This document shows, piece after piece, positions 37,636-49,600 of a DNA stretch of 64,000 nucleotides (position 1 is the first letter of the stretch; the number at the start of each line of letters is the position of its first letter). Source of the stretch: Setophaga petechia (lineage: Eukaryota > Chordata > Aves > Passeriformes > Parulidae); assembly GCA_024362935.1 (NCBI GenBank), contig JANCRA010000009.1:14391572-14455571 (forward strand), written 5' to 3'. The notes under the pieces were generated by a model that did no database searches, was not told the DNA's origin, and worked only from the letters and a program-made list of their open reading frames with translations. The translations under genes and the position numbers were made by a program.

Positions 37636-40600
37636 GTGAGCGCTGCAGGTGCTTGTGTTGCATTTTCCCTACATGCTTGTTTGTGGTCAGTTTGTGTAGC
37701 AGTAGAAATTGTGGGCAGGAGAGGGGGAGAGAGTTGGTGATGGCTTTTAAATTCACAGCAGAAGACCCTAGAAAATGGTCAGTCTGTAGCTGTGCACAGG
37801 CAATGCACTGGATTACCCCTTTTTTGTGCATCTCACCAGACAATAATGAAGACTGCTTGGTGGCAGCCATGGGGACAATGCCATGGATCATTAGAGGTCT
37901 GAAGAAAATTATTTATCAACAAAAAAAAAATACTGTGGCGGTTGATTTTCCAATTAAGGGGAAAAAGGCTGAGGGAGTGGGAAAAGTAGAAATGTGCAAA
38001 CTGTCTGCAGTAGGAACAAAGAAGATCAAGTTCATATTTTGGGGGAAAAAGCTTTATAATGGTCAGGCACCAGCATAGCTTGGTTAGGGAGCAGCTGTCT
38101 ATTCCCCATTTTTACAAGTGTTCATGAACATGAACAAACTTTCTTCAGGAGCAGTTACATCAGAATTGATTCTGCTTTGAGGTAGGCAGATGGACATGGA
38201 CTTAGAGACCTTCTCTGCCTGCCCTCAGTCCAGTCCAGGGACACTGGTGACCACCCAGACAGGTTCATTTGAGAGATGCATGGACCTGCTCCAAGTCTTG
38301 GTCTTTGTACCTTTGGAGACTCTTGCAGACCATCTTTGCGTGGAGAGTGGTGTTGCAGAGGAGATTGGGGGCGTGTGTGTGGTGCAGGTGTGCCTGCAGG
38401 CAAGTGCTCTCCCAAGAATGGGAAAAGGACAGAGACCACCTGCCTCAGCAACGATTTGTTCACACTCATATTTCCAGTGTGCCCTCTTCCTTTTTCCACA
38501 CATCCTGAAGGCTTCTGGGGATTCAGAGGCTGGGAGGACCGTGGGCGTGCAGAGCATGCCGCAGCCCTGTGGACTGTGGTGAGCACAGAGCTGCCTGGCT
38601 GTTTTTGGTTGTGGTAGTATCGTGTCCATGTCAGGGAGGTACAGGGGCTAATTAGGAGCCTTTCTCTCTAGGTTTTTATCTTCTTTTTTTTTTTTAAATT
38701 CTCCACATAGCTTCCATGTTAGTTTAAGCGCTTGCTTGTTTGCTTGTGGCAAGTAGTTTCTGATCTATACGATGACTTGGGGGTGTTGAGGAGGCCTAAC
38801 TGTTTTATGATTCTGTTTTAATAAAAGGCAAAATTTAACTGATTCGATTTTAATAAAAGGCAAAATGCTATCAAGACTACTGCTAAATATCTGATTCATC
38901 TTCTGCTTTCCCACTGTCATATCCCTCACCTCTTCAGTCCTTTTTCCTTAGCTGACATAATTTTGAATGATATTAGAGCTGTTTAGAATGGGGTCATGCA
39001 ATTTATTTGTTCATAGAACACTATGTATGTACTTTTTAAGTATACATAAAATATCCATTTACTTCATGCACAAGGTTATTATGGAATTCAAGTGAGCTGA
39101 GTCACAAGCTTTTTCTGTTTGTCGGCTGGAAAAAGCTTTCAGTTGCAGAAGGCTGCTCATTTTCAATTCCTTCTGTTGTCTTGATTATCTTGGCTGATAC
39201 ACATTTTGAATATATGGTGATTTACAGTTTTCAATTAAGTCTATTTGCAAACATCTGAACCACCTATAAATTACCAGTGCTGGCATAAATGATGGCAGCA
39301 ACTGCATAGTTTGAATTTAATTCTATATGGATTAGTGAATCCAGTAAACTTCTACTACTGATCATTACATTTAGGAAAGAAATACAAAATTCAGTATTGT
39401 TTTAATTGTCAGCTTTGATTAATATAAACCAGTGTCAAAAAGCCTTTATATGAGATTGTTTGTGTTTCTGAAGAAAGCAGTATTGTTTGTTAATTTTCAC
39501 TGTCTAAAAACCTTCACACTAGGGTTTTCCAGTGGTTTTTATTAGCTTCATTTGAGCATAAAATCTGGAAGAAAATGTCATTGTATCCACCAGATGCCTC
39601 AGAGTGTAAGGAGAATTACTGTAAGATGCTCCCAGAAGGAGATGAGAGACACAAACCTGATTACTTCATAACAGAAGAATTATGTCACTAATTGCACTCC
39701 ACGATACTTCATTGCACAAAGAAAATATTCTTGATTTCTCAAACTCTTGAGTTTCATTACATTCCCTTGCAAACTTGGTTTTAAAAGTTAAACACAGTGC
39801 ATGTAATGTGATTTAAAGGGAAGAACCATATGAATCATGTACTGTTTTTCTGTCACTTGGTATAGAAAGTTTGCTAGTGTTTGGTAAAGTAAGTGTCAGT
39901 TTCATTCCTTGGAGTTGTTTAAGGAAAGACTGAAAGTGCCATGGTCTAGTTGACATGGTGATGTTTTGTCATGGATTAGACTCTGTGGTCTCAAAAGTTT
40001 CTTCCAACCTAGTTAATGCTGTGTTTCTGTGATTTCTAAATATCAAAGGTACATTTATGAGAAGAAAATATGACAAAAATTTAATGAGATTTTCTTTGTA
40101 TGATTTTAATTGAGTTAATTCTTCTGTTATTCAGAAGTGAAAGAAATCTATTGTATTATAATGAGAGGGGTTGAGTATTGTATTTATTGCTTTTTAGTTG
40201 GGCTTTAGCTGTTGCCTCCAGTATTTCCCTATGGTAGCTTAAGTTACCAATTTGGATGAAGACATTTTCCCAACTGGGTAACATTGCAGATTATTTTATG
40301 TCAAATTAAGTTTGACCTTTATATAGGATTGCATTTTTTTGGAATTGAAGAAACAATTGAGCTATTCACTGGGTGTCACTCAGCATGCTTAATATATGGA
40401 TTTAGAGTAACAAAATCCATGGGAAGACAAGTTGTAAATATACAGAACTTTATCATTCAAAATCGTGGCAATCCCAGTTATTTTGGTGTTTATGACAGTG
40501 CTGGTGAGCCCTGTTCCTCCCACCCTCTCCCATGTTAGCTGCATGCACTGTCCCTGCCTGGCATTTCAGAGCACCAGAAGTGAAGAGGATCTATGGGATT

Positions 40601-43600
40601 TAACCTCTTTTGAATAAGTGGATAGGCAACAAATTCATAGTCTTTACGTGCCATATGGACTCTAGCCATTGCTGGAAAGGTAAACAATCTCTCTCTGGTT
40701 GTTCTGTGCTCTGAAGCCTCCTTGTAAGCTTCTCCCATTGTTGAGTGGGAGAGAGAATTATGCAACAAAACCACTCTTATTTTGGCTTAGTCTTCTCTGA
40801 TTCCCAAACCTGGATAACTTCTGGTGCCTCATTTTCACCACTTTATTTTTTTTCTTTTCTTTTTTTTTTCCTGTCAAGAGAAACTAAGACCCAGACACTT
40901 GACTTTCCAAAGCCACACCGGGTTTTACTTCGAATTGTAGCTGTAAATCTTACCAGAATTACTGCTTAAGGTCACTTTGCTGGCAAAGTTTTATGAGCAA
41001 TAGCAAAGGCACTTGGATTGCTTCTTTGCTTAAGTACAGCTCCTGCTTGGGAAATGATTTAGTGCAGCTGGTTTGAGGTTATTTAGTGTGTTTGCTTTTA
41101 TCAAACCTCTAGACTGGGCAGAAGCTGATGGCGTAGGTTACAATGAATTCTTTCTTTTCAGTAGTCAGTGAGCAAATGTGTTTTTCAAGCTCTTACTGTT
41201 ATTTTGCAGAAATACTCTGTAAGCTACATCTTAATTTTGTATGAAAGCTCTTTTTATCAGCAGAGAGGGATTGCTGCTAGTGTTCCAAGAAGTCAGCTTT
41301 TATATGAGAAATCCAGCAGACTTGGCTGTAAAAAAAACAACAACAAAAACCCACCAAACAAAAAGATCCATTTTTCTTCTCTCTCTGATATGAATTAAGA
41401 AAAATTGAAGGTAAAAGCTGTACTTTGTCACCATCCAGAACTGAGCAGAAGCTGTTACTGAAGAGGGTAGAGGAAGAAGCTGAATATAAGCAGAAGCTGG
41501 TTTCACATCGCTAGAATAACTGCCCTTCAGTCTTCCCATTAAGTAATATCACTGTGTTGCTTCAACTGGGTAGTTGTACTATCACAGAGTAGTTTGAGTT
41601 TGAATCTTACTCTTGAGGATCTTGATTCATGAAAGAAAGTAAAGAATTTCTAAAAATTCTTATAACAGTCCTCCCTTTGTTTTTGCTCCTAGACAAGATG
41701 TTCTGGCTTTATAGGTAGGTATAAAATACCATTTCTCTAAGTTTGAATTCAGCCCTTATTTATGCAATTTGTTTTATGAGAATGTTTTTATGAGTAAAGG
41801 AATCCTATCTTTAAAGCTTGTTTTGATCACGAGATGCCCATCTTTGTCCATAACGTGTTACAAGGTTTAGTCCAAAATGTTCTTTATCCCACATATCTGG
41901 TGTTAGTGAAAGTGTGCACCTCTGGAGACTCATTGGCACTTAACTGTTACAACTGCTGTATGGTTTTGCTGTTTGTGAATAATACATTCTTACTGCCAAC
42001 AAAAATCTTTTTGTGTTGCAAGTGGAAAGAAAAAATCTCCGTATAGATGTGCTTGAGTACCAATACAAGGCTTTGCTGCTTGGTGGGTGGCATGCTGTAT
42101 TTAAAGACCTAGGAACTGGCATACCATGAATTAATGTCTCCACTAGACTGCTACTTTCCTGGCAATGCAGTTGCACTTTACTAGACTGAAATTCAGAGTC
42201 TATTACAATTACTGGTTAATTTGGGGGGAAATCTCTGGGATTTTGCCCTTTTTTTGCCTCATACAGGCTGCACAAAAGGGATTCCACTGAACTGAGTAGG
42301 TGTGCTGTTTAGATTTCTTGGTACTAGCTTTTGAAATTATAATTAAACATCATTGGCCAAAATAAACCTCAAATCTATTTGTATTTTTTGTGATGACTTT
42401 CATCAGCTGCCAGGTAATGATGGGAGAATGTACTGTGTGAGGGAGGGTGGAGGAGGACCTGGCTGTGGTTTAGGAGGCTTTGACAGAAATAGGACACTTC
42501 CAGGGATGAGTTTTGGCTGTCCTGGTTTGACACAGCTTAAAAAAGCCCAAAACTCTTAAGGTGTGCTTTGCCAGCTCGTGCAGGTCCTTCGGGCTCCTCA
42601 AGCCTTGTGAGATAGCTGAGTCAGAGTCAGCAACAGTGCAGTGGTTTGTAGGAGATACATAAGGAAGTGTCTGGCTCGCAGAAGTAGTCCAGTAAGGCTG
42701 GACTCTGCTGTCAGGCTCAGAGGGATTGAAGCATGGTTCTGTGACAGTGTTGGTTTTCAGCTGTTCATTTACCCCTTTGCTGAGAAATCATCACTTCTAT
42801 AGCACAGCAGTTCTGGACAGCAAGGACACACAGCTTGGGGTGGTTTTGTCCTAAATTCTGGAGAATCACTGTGGGAGAGCATGTCTTTTAGAGCTCCCAG
42901 CAGACAAAAGGTTTTCTCTGCAAGAACATTTACCCCTTGCTGTGTTGCTGTAGAAGTGAGTGATGTTGGAGATTGTTCCTTTTTTTTTCCCCTATTGCAG
43001 CGTTAAGATTTGAGGGACCATGAGGCTAACCCATCAAGTTAAAGTATATTAGAAATAGTGAGGGAAGTGATAGCATCTTTACTTTTCTTGATCTCTTGGG
43101 GCCATTGTTTTGAGGTTTGCATTGTGAATTGATCAATGATAGAAATTTCCTGCTGATTTTCACATGTAATTGTGTGTCTCTGGCCACCAGACAGATATAT
43201 TGGCTGATCTGTCCCACTACACCAGTGGTTTTCTGTAGTAAATACTGTCTGGGCAAAGCCAAGAAATAGGGTTATGTTCCATCATTAAAATAAGAGAAAC
43301 GTTTTCACAAAGCAAAACCTTTCAAAAAATTTTCATCTTTCGTGCCGACACTTTCTTAACTTTGAAGAAGAAAATGACCAGCAGTTGCTTTGGGAAAAGC
43401 CCCAAGGAATTATTTCTGAAATGCATCATCTCATAATATGAACTGTCTCTAATGTGTGTTCTTGTGCATATTTCAGAGCATATTTGGGTTACCTTTTTCT
43501 ACTCTTCTAAACACGGAGAACACAAAGGGGGACATGACACAAGGGAGAACTCCTCTGGGGAGGCCTTATAGCCTTTAGATACCTTTCAGTGTCTAAAAAG

Positions 43601-46600
43601 GATATAAGAGCTGGAGAGGGATTTTTTTGTAAGGGCATGTAGTGATAGGTTAAGGGAAATAGCTTTAAACAGAAAAAGGGTAGATTTAGGTTAAATAATA
43701 GGATGAAATTCTGTACCATAAAGGTGGTGAGGCACTGGAAGAAGTTTCCTGGAAAAGCTGTGGATGCCCCATCACTATAAGGATTCAAGGCCAGGCAGGA
43801 TGGGGCCCTGAGCAACCTGGTCTGGTAGAAGGTGTTCCCTGCCCATGGCATGGGGTTTAAACTAGATGATCTCTAAGATCCCTTCCAACCACAGCCACTC
43901 TATCATTCTATGTATATCAGTAAAAAAAGAAAAAGATATTTTCGCATATAGATAGATACATCTATCTAATGTTATGTATGTATGACATGGCACTTAAAAA
44001 TCCATGCTGAAGCAGTCTAACCATATAATTACCAAATTACTTTTACAGAATGTCAGAACAGAATTGTGATTCTCAAAACATTCTGCTTTAATAAGTTAGG
44101 ATGTCATTAGGCTTCTGCTGTCTTTTACTCTGTTAACACATTTCTTCTCTTGCAAGAATAAATAATTTTTTCTTTTGTTATAACAATCTGCGAAGTTCCC
44201 AAATGCTGAATACTTCCAAGAATATGGTTCCTTTTTTCTGACACTGCTACAGTATGAGCATTTTTGGGTGGTCAGCAGCTTCAGAAGCAGGAACTTTAAG
44301 GACATCAAATACTATAAGACATGATTTATCAGACACTGGCAAAACTGTCACAGAGGCAGATGTAAGATTGGTGTCCACGTCTAATTATGTGCGCATAAAT
44401 GCAAGATGATTCAGTAAATGAAGGCTTTCCGTAAATTTGCAACATTGCAGCCCTTTTTTTGCAATGAACTATTGTAGGCTTTTAAACTTAATTAAAAAAA
44501 ATTACTGCATTAAGAGTAATGGAAACTTAAAAAGCTGAGTTTGTAGTGGAAAGCATCAAATACTGTTGCATAAGGGAAACCAAAATTGCACCTCCTATAT
44601 CAGAAGTCAGAAAGAAAAAACAGGAGACAGGATGGAGATGAGAACACCTTCTATTGGCCCAAGAGACCAGTGATGAACAGAGCTGTTACTTTTGCTAAAC
44701 CTCTCATACAGACTCCTAGAGAAGCAGAATTTTATTCTATAATATTATAACACTTAGATTGCAATTTAGGGAAAATGTTCATCTCTTTCCTCCTTTGAAT
44801 AGGCCCAGGAAAATATGATGCTTACTTCTTTTGGCTTACTAAGGGGAAAGAAGATCGTTTCAGTAGGTCTCCAGTTAAGTCTTGGAATAGGGCTTCTCTT
44901 ATGTAGATTTTTTTGACCATCTTTCCGGCAAGTTATTTTCCAGAAACTAAAATGTACAGAATCCACCTTCTGGTGGAAGTTGTCTCTGTCCATGGCAGAG
45001 GGCTTGGACAGAGACAACTAGATGATCTTTAAGGCCCTTTCCAACACAAACCATTCTGTGATAACAAAATAAGTCCACATTCAGAAGGTGTTGCAGCACA
45101 TTGAGTTCATGGCCAAAAAACTACCTAGTAGAAGTTTTGTGAAGAAAGCTGTATTTGGCTTTTGTCCACTAAAACATATTTTGGCCTTAAAATTCAGTGT
45201 GTTTAATGCTGCATTTAAAGCTATGGCTTTGAAGAAGACTGATTTAACCCAATGAAATACTTGGGCATTTTGTGCTACAAACAGGGCTGCAGGCTTGAAG
45301 CATGATACCACTGTTGTTTTTACAGGTGTCCTGGGGCTTCTCATCGGAGACTTGCTCTGGAGAGAAGGAAAACGAGCAAGGTGCAAGCAGAAGCAGAGGG
45401 TGATAGTGGTGTGGGTGGGCCGGAGCAGCCCAGCAGTTTATCTCCGGACGCTGATCAGGGAATAGTGCCAGCTGAGCCAAGCTTTACCTCGCCCGCCCTG
45501 CCCGCCTGGACAGACGAGCCCGGCATCGACAATCCGCCTTTTGAGGAGAACACAGCAGCAGACAGTATGTCATCACTTATCTTCTGAAGTCTCTTTTATC
45601 AGATGTGGAAACATTTGTGGTGTCAGAGCTTGTCTCTTACCAACTGTGAATGTGCATCTTCATCTTTGGCTCTTTTCTTTTGCAATTTCTGGAGAAATAT
45701 TAGTGTATTTTGATTATGTGCAAGTTTACAACTGGGATAAAGTCACAGGAAGGAAAGAAATATCTCCGAGTGTGTGCCAACTACTGTGGTACTGTATCAT
45801 CATTTATTGTGTCAGGGTACAGTAGTTCGTGTTAATCTGCTAGTGGGTCTGGCCTCACAAGTGAGATGGAAGGAGTGTAGTTTCTGTAAAATTACAAAGG
45901 TTGTTTTCAAAGATGAGATTTGTTTTTCCCCCCAACTGGATCAGCAGCCTTCTCACACACAGAGTGCTGTCGTGCTCGAGCAAAAAGGCAGCTGAGTTAC
46001 TCCTGAATTTGTCTTCACTGAATGAGCAGTAACACCTTTAGCATCTGGGATTTTATAGAGGAAGTGCTGGGCCTTACCACAGAGAAAGGTAGTCCTGTCC
46101 CCTTTCTTCTCCTCTATATTTGCCATCCTTTAGCATTCTCCTTTTTCCCCTTTAGTTGTCTCCGTGTTTGCTTCAGAAATGGGCTCCTTCAGTTGACCCA
46201 ATAACTCAGTAGCAGTTCCTCATGCAATTGCAAGACAAAGAGGTTATCATGGGCTAACCCTTAAAATACATTTTTATTGTCGCCTTGATTTTTTAGGATT
46301 TTCTAAACCTTCTGATGTTGACATTCTTGTAACAAACTTTCTCACACACTTTCTGTAAATAACTCACTGTTTTGCATTCTTTCATGGAGGAGGAGAAATT
46401 TGATGGACTGTTGGTTTGTCCAGTGTCATTGGAGAGGTGGCACTGTCACCCTCCAATCCACTGTCACTTTTGGAAAACTATAAATGCTGGAGTCAGAAAA
46501 TAAACTTCCCTTTTTTCTTCACCTGGAGAGCAGCAATGTGCGCTTGTGTTCTTTTGTGTCCTATAGTGACACATTTTTATCATCATCACCAAATGCAAAT

Positions 46601-49600
46601 CCCCACGTGACCCAATGAAGGACATGAAGTTGATTATAAAGGATGGAATCCAAAGGGTTGAGAGTATCCTATTCCAATCCAAATGACCCCAATTCGGGAA
46701 GCATGGATGCTACTAAGTCACTAGCTGCTTTCTAACAAGCTAGGGGTTTCAACAAGTAGTGGAACTGTTCGGTTTGCACTGGTTTAGTTTTTTTGTTAAA
46801 CTGCTGCATTGTGACCTGTCTACATTATATTTTGATGATTTATTTTATTGGAAGTGAATGAAGTAGAAAAGATATTAATTGTCTTTCTTTTTAAAAATAA
46901 TTGGCAGCAAATCAACAGCCACCTACCTTGCCTGAAGGAGAGATCACTACTATTGAAATTCATCGGTCCAATCCTTATATTGAATTAGGAATTAGCATAG
47001 TGGGTGGCAATGAAACACCTTTGATCAACATTGTCATTCAAGAGGTTTATCGAGATGGGATCATTGCCAGAGATGGAAGACTTCTTGCTGGAGACCAAAT
47101 ACTTCAAGTATGGAACCTAATTACATATTCTGTCTTGTTTGCTTTCTGTTCACTCCTTGCAGAATTGTTGTTAAAATGAGATGGAAGATTTCCCTTGTCA
47201 GACTATGTTGTGTCAATGTTAGCTTTGCAATTATCAGTTGGAAAGCAAATTAATATTCAGAGCAGAACCTGTTTTTCTAGCACTTTTGGCTGTCATGCTT
47301 TATGTTGTTTGTCGGACCAGTCCCTGGAATTATCTTTCCTCTCTGGCATCTGTTGTCAACATCTAAAATACAAGTTTATTTTTCTGTTTTTAAATGTTGT
47401 GGGACTTGGTCCTTATTTCAATTTACTCATGCATTCCAAAGGAGCTTAAGGTTATTTCTGGCTAGCAAGTTGGCGTAACTTGTCCTATGTAAGAAGCAAT
47501 TTGTGGATGGTAAGGCTGCCTTCATCTAAACTGTTATTTTAACATTCTCTTCCAAAAGCTGAGGCAGTTGACCAGCATCTTTCAATATGTATAAAAGACT
47601 CAGTGTTAAGCTTTAATGGAAGGATTTAAAGCAAGATGCTCTAAGCGTTTAAAGAAAAAAGTAAACAAAATGTAAGTTGATTTTGATTCTGTATTTTTGT
47701 TTTGGTTTTAAGTAATCAACCACAGACAATAGAAAAAATCAAGTTCTATTAATTTTGAAGTTTTAGTTTTTATATTAGGTGAAGGGGTTGTTTATACGAC
47801 ACTAAAGTAACTGTGCTATGTAAACAGAACAGTAACCCAGCTTCTATTTTTGATCCTTCTACCTGAAGCAAATATATTATCATCAATTCAAAGTTACTTC
47901 AGTAGAAATGTTTCCTTTTGATCTGGCAGCCTAAGATCAGCCCAAATGTAATTGTAAGCCTTCTTCATTTCACTGTTTTGAAATCAAGCTGATAGAAGTA
48001 GCTTAAATACAGTAGTTACCCTTGGAATAAAATTAGTTTGCACTTCAGAAAATAAAGTCCCTTTTGAGAAATGTGCCTTTTTCCGCTCTTGGAGTGTAAG
48101 CATAGTGACTGGCCAAGAAAACAACCCAAGAGCTTTCCAAGATGTTTCCCTTTCAACAAGTAATTGCAGACACTGATTGAATGCTGCCTCATTTATTTTT
48201 ATACTAAGGGCTCTACTTGTTTGACAGAATAGGGAGCTTGAGTTCCAGTGAAGCTTTGGAAATTCCTGCTGTTTGGGCAGGTGTCAGTTACAGTTTCCAA
48301 AGCCATAAATGGCAGTGAATTGACTGTAAATAAGAATTTACTAGCTGCAGTGAGTCTTCCCCTATCAACAGCCTGGCAGTGGGGCTGTCAGATGCTAAGT
48401 GGGTGTCCATGAGAGTCCGTCTCTCATGCCAAGGGAGAGATACAGAGGGTAAAATCTAAATTTTGAGGGGAGATAGATCTTTATGTATTTGAATTTGCCT
48501 GTGCAGGTGCTGAGCTGTTGTATTATAATGATCAGGTCCAATCTCTGTCATCTGTAATTAGGGGCACTTAGGTGGAGCTCAGCATGTACACTTTGGTGGG
48601 ATATTTCTGAAAATGTCTTCCAGGGCTTTTATGAGCTGTAAAGGTCTAAAAGAAAGAGCCAGAAAGGACTGTGAGATGAAACTCAGCATTTTCTTGCCCA
48701 GTCAAACAAGAAGTATTACCCTTTTAAGAGCTATGGGAACAGCATTTAGTAACAGCTACATAAAAGCTTGTGCTGTCTGCAAGGTGCAGATAGGTGCCTA
48801 ACAATTCCAAAGTGCTCTACAAATTGTGTCTTTTTTGTGCTGGACTGTGACTGTAATTCATGTAAAGCATGTCCTAATGAGAATCTCTTTCCCAAAGAAG
48901 TGCCAAGGCTGTTTTGTTCTGAAATTTTAAACTACCTTATAGAAAGAAGAATTACATTTGATTGCATATATTCTTCTGTGCCCTTTGAGTGCTCACATAT
49001 TTTATGTATTTACTTTAGCTAGCTACAGTTAAAAATAAAAATGGATTTAATTTAAGGGCTCTGATGGATGGGCCCTAGTGGTTTTTGCGGGAGGCAGCTC
49101 TAAGTGTTATTTTTCCTAGTTATGTGTCTTTTCCCTCTGCCCAAGGTTACAGCCTGTCTCAGGGCAGTAGCAGAGCAGGGCACCACCATGGTTCTGTCTG
49201 AGCTCATGGTGCTGCCAGCAGCCGTGGCTTTGTGCTGGGTTTTGGGCTGGAGGTGTCTCAGGGAGGGTGCAGTCCTCCTTCACCATCACAAACTGCCACA
49301 GCCAAGTGGTTCAGCACAGGCTTCTGGGAGCCCCTCAGCTCAGATGCGTGATGTAAATGTGGCAGCTGCTGTACATAGATTGCTTTGTGTATTTTTATAA
49401 TTTTAATATTACTATTAGATGGTGAGAAGCTGCATGTTTGGTTTTACTTACTTAGGTTGCAATGAGGACTATTAAAAGGCTTAGGTAAGGCACATCAATC
49501 AGTATAGTCCGTTTGGTGATAGTTTTATCTGGGGCAGGGGTTCCTCCACCAAGGCTAAGGATGAAATTCTAATGTTAACTTTGAATCCTTTCTTACAAAA

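Larger units (their letters stand above)
37636..45325 (+). other. LNX2: LNX2 intron 2 (7.7 kb)
   Basis: The intron runs from GTGAGC at 37636 to TTTTTACAG ending at 45325. It holds a 32-base-period tandem duplication (38811-38866), CR1 fragments at 39895-40035, 43545-43925 and 44985-45063, and a T-rich run at about 40846-40870. The region 38150-38620 has overlapping open frames on both strands with no domain I recognise. Nothing else can be supported. Confidence 0.85.

Noticed and set aside
37608..38078. Open frame across the end of exon 2 into intron 2
   Set aside because: It is in a different frame from LNX2 and starts within exon 2; the GTGAGC donor at 37636 and clear homology of exon 3 define the real structure.
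38155..38629. Overlapping open frames of 113-143 codons on both strands
   Set aside because: Frames on opposite strands cannot all be real. None shows a known domain. A low-stop region in intron 2 explains them; repeat origin remains possible.
38770..38815. Possible extra CR1 3' end (GAGGAGGCCT ... TTTATGATTCTG)
   Set aside because: Too short and diverged to separate from chance.
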